From positions 1 to 7,929 of the forward strand of contig NIUZ01000153.1 in assembly GCA_002254285.1 (NCBI GenBank): a DNA stretch of 7,929 bases, read 5' to 3'. This stretch comes from Bacteroidetes bacterium 4572_112. Its GTDB lineage: Bacteria; Bacteroidota; Bacteroidia; Bacteroidales; UBA1556. Positions 6,948-7,929 of the stretch are shown here, in pieces. The position numbers and the translations under genes are program-made. Position 1 is the stretch's first letter. Each line of letters opens with the position of its first letter. A model generated the notes under the pieces. It was given only the letters and a program-made list of their open reading frames with translations, searched no databases and was not told the DNA's origin.

Positions 6948-7619
6948 CTATTTTCTCTTAAATATCATTATTTTTTCAAATCTATTTTCTTCTCCAGCTC
7001 GTAGTCTTTTGATGTTTGCTCTATGTGAGTAAAATAATAATACTACCATCAATAAAGCATAGCTCAATAATATATTAAATCCAGGTATTTCTACATTAAA
7101 TACTGTTGCTCGAATCACCAATGACAAAGGTACGCAAACTATTGCGACTAAGGAACCAAGAGAAACATAACCAGAAAGAATAACAACAATAATAAACATT
7201 GATAGTCCAGTTGCAGCATCTATTGGCATTATTCCTAAAAACATTCCTAAAATACAATTTACTCCTTTACCGCCTTTGAACTTCGCAAATACTGGGAACA
7301 TGTGTCCCACAACAGTAAAAATACCAGATAGCATCTGCACTATCACAAAGCTTGAACCATAATCTAAGCCAAAAAGGGATATATCTTTAACCAATAAAGT
7401 AGATAAAATTGCCACAGGGATATAGGCTTTTAAAATATCAATTAACTGAACTATTATGCCCCATTTCTTGCCTAATACACGAAAAGCATTTGTAGAACCA
7501 GTATTGCCACTTCCTTTATCTCTTAGATCAAATCCAAAAAACAATTTACTAACCCAAACTCCTGTTGGTATTGAACCAAACAAGTATGAAATCACAATCA
7601 ATATCGCTATATTTACCAC
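6948..7619 (-). CDS. plsY: glycerol-3-phosphate acyltransferase PlsY
   Basis: A 223-residue inner-membrane protein that moves an acyl group from acyl-phosphate to glycerol-3-phosphate, giving lysophosphatidic acid. All three family motifs are present: GSGNTGSTNAFR (36-47), GHMFPVFAKFKGGKGV (105-120) and HRANIKRLRAGEE (199-211). The opening YLFGSIPTG (12-20) and DILK (61-64) also fit. Five or more hydrophobic segments are clear, and the length is slightly above the usual 190-215 because of a short basic tail, FEKIMIFKRK. The start codon is GTG at 7619, with AGG six bases before it. No ATG lies upstream in frame before a stop, and this start puts the first membrane helix at the usual place. It is the first gene of the minus-strand block. 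The enzyme depends on PlsX for acyl-phosphate, and plsX is not in this window. Confidence 0.97.
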   Translation of the reverse strand: MVNIAILIVISYLFGSIPTGVWVSKLFFGFDLRDKGSGNTGSTNAFRVLGKKWGIIVQLIDILKAYIPVAILSTLLVKDISLFGLDYGSSFVIVQMLSGIFTVVGHMFPVFAKFKGGKGVNCILGMFLGIMPIDAATGLSMFIIVVILSGYVSLGSLVAIVCVPLSLVIRATVFNVEIPGFNILLSYALLMVVLLFYSHRANIKRLRAGEENRFEKIMIFKRK

Positions 7620-7813
7620 GTCAAACCTGTAAACACTAAAAAAAACAATTGCTTATTAAATCAGCTATGTAAAAGTTGATTTAAAGACTATACTATAACG
7701 TAAGTATATGATAAATTATTTTATTATAATAAATTTTAAAATAGTAAAATATTATTTTGAGGTATTTGAAGACAATCATATTTTGCCATTTGGAGGTAAG
7801 AAATTAAATTGAT
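7620..7813. other. AT-rich intergenic region upstream of plsY
   Basis: This stretch separates plsY from the truncated gene at the right edge and should carry the promoter of the plsY block, but I see no TAnnTTTG box on the minus strand. It holds a perfect 14-bp palindrome, TTTATTATAATAAA (7720-7733), whose TATAAT could act as a weak -10 element. It also holds an inverted repeat TATACT/AGTATA (7689-7694 and 7703-7708) and an 11-base direct repeat described separately. No open frame of note and no RNA gene is visible. Confidence 0.5.
7754..7798 (+). repeat. short direct repeat ATTTkGAGGTA, two copies
   Basis: ATTTTGAGGTA (7754-7764) and ATTTGGAGGTA (7788-7798) match at 10 of 11 positions and start 34 bases apart, on the same strand. 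They lie 38 bases before the TACTTTTG box, where an activator pair or sites near the end of a mobile element could be. Chance similarity cannot be excluded at this length. Confidence 0.35.
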
Positions 7814-7843
7814 GTGCTGGAAGCAAAAAAAGCGTTACTTTTG
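7814..7843 (+). promoter_or_regulatory. TAnnTTTG promoter just before a plus-strand ATG
   Basis: TACTTTTG at 7836-7843 is an exact TAnnTTTG box. The upstream TTTG element is degenerate: TGTG ends at 7816, 19 bases before. The box ends only three bases before the ATG at 7847, so transcription would start at or within a few bases of the start codon, giving a leaderless mRNA. Confidence 0.45.
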
Positions 7844-7846
7844 TAA

Positions 7847-7929
7847 ATGGAAACAACATCAATACAATTATTACTATCGTTAATAGCTCCCAACGAGGTT
7901 CTATTAAGTTTCGAGTTTGATACGATACG
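7847..7929 (+). CDS. N-terminal fragment of an unknown gene, possibly a transposase
   Basis: From ATG 7847 the frame stays open to the window edge for 27 full codons: METTSIQLLLSLIAPNEV, then LLSFEFDTI. The gene is cut by the window, not visibly broken. The pattern of a leucine-rich run, a proline, and then LLSFEFDTI recalls the short N-terminal proteins of ISAon1-type elements in Bacteroidota (LLLP..hLxxFdh). This rests on memory of a short motif and is weak. There is no Shine-Dalgarno, which agrees with the promoter box lying directly in front of the start. It points away from the plsY block. It may equally be a host gene. Confidence 0.4.
   Translation, partial: METTSIQLLLSLIAPNEVLLSFEFDTI

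Larger units (their letters stand above)
2952..7619 (-). other. probable five-gene operon plsY-gpsA-exported protein-queD-flippase
   Basis: Five minus-strand genes follow one another with gaps of 6 bases (plsY to gpsA), 20 bases (gpsA to the preferred start of the exported protein) and 6 bases (exported protein to queD). The flippase frame overlaps the end of queD. No gap could hold a separate promoter or terminator, so a shared transcript starting upstream of plsY is the simplest reading. I could not identify its promoter with confidence in 7620-7800. Confidence 0.7.

Noticed and set aside
7720..7733. Perfect 14-bp palindrome as an operator
   Set aside because: Made only of A and T in a very AT-rich stretch, so it is likely by chance. 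It is kept only as a note on the intergenic region.

Overview
This AT-rich window (roughly one third G+C by eye) carries seven complete protein genes and the first 27 codons of an eighth. All are plain bacterial genes in the standard code, with almost no space between them. The best clue to the host is the promoter upstream of rpsD: TTG, 19 bases, TAATTTTG. It matches the TTTG/TAnnTTTG promoter known from Bacteroidota and relatives, not the TTGACA/TATAAT type. The ribosomal protein S4 has no zinc-binding cysteines, and its N-terminus (LGIQMTPKAGK) reminds me more of Chlorobi/Ignavibacteria/Kapabacteria-like proteins than of Bacteroides. I infer a member of the Bacteroidota-Chlorobiota (FCB) group, without being able to name a genus.

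Layout, left to right. (1) 23-2020, minus strand: a divergent EF-G paralogue of the EF-G-2 type, with the normally invariant His after DTPG replaced by Tyr. (2) 2021-2306: a divergent promoter region, with a good promoter for rpsD, a weaker one for the EF-G gene, and an exactly repeated 16-mer T7-ACA7 between them. (3) 2307-2909, plus strand: rpsD, alone and outside its usual ribosomal-protein cluster. (4) 2910-2951: a short convergent gap inside a long imperfect hairpin. (5) 2952-7619, minus strand: a compact block read in the order plsY, gpsA, an exported protein of unknown function, queD, and a Wzx-like flippase. Gaps are 6-20 bases and the last two genes overlap. (6) 7620-7929: AT-rich intergenic DNA, then a TACTTTTG promoter-like box three bases before the ATG of a plus-strand gene cut by the window edge, possibly the start of an insertion-sequence gene.

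The five-gene block joins the supply of glycerol-3-phosphate (GpsA) to its first acylation (PlsY), which together make lysophosphatidic acid, the precursor of membrane phospholipids. It continues with an exported protein, a pterin enzyme of queuosine (tRNA) synthesis and a lipid-linked sugar flippase. The tight spacing suggests one transcript, but the last three genes have no obvious biochemical link to the first two. The EF-G paralogue and rpsD are both translation genes sharing one control region.

Most of the window is housekeeping. I see no CRISPR array, tRNA or rRNA gene, prophage or defence system. The points worth a second look are the EF-G substitution, the stand-alone rpsD with its repeat-bearing promoter region, the Asp-to-Asn change in QueD, the unknown exported protein inside the lipid operon, and the truncated gene at the right edge.
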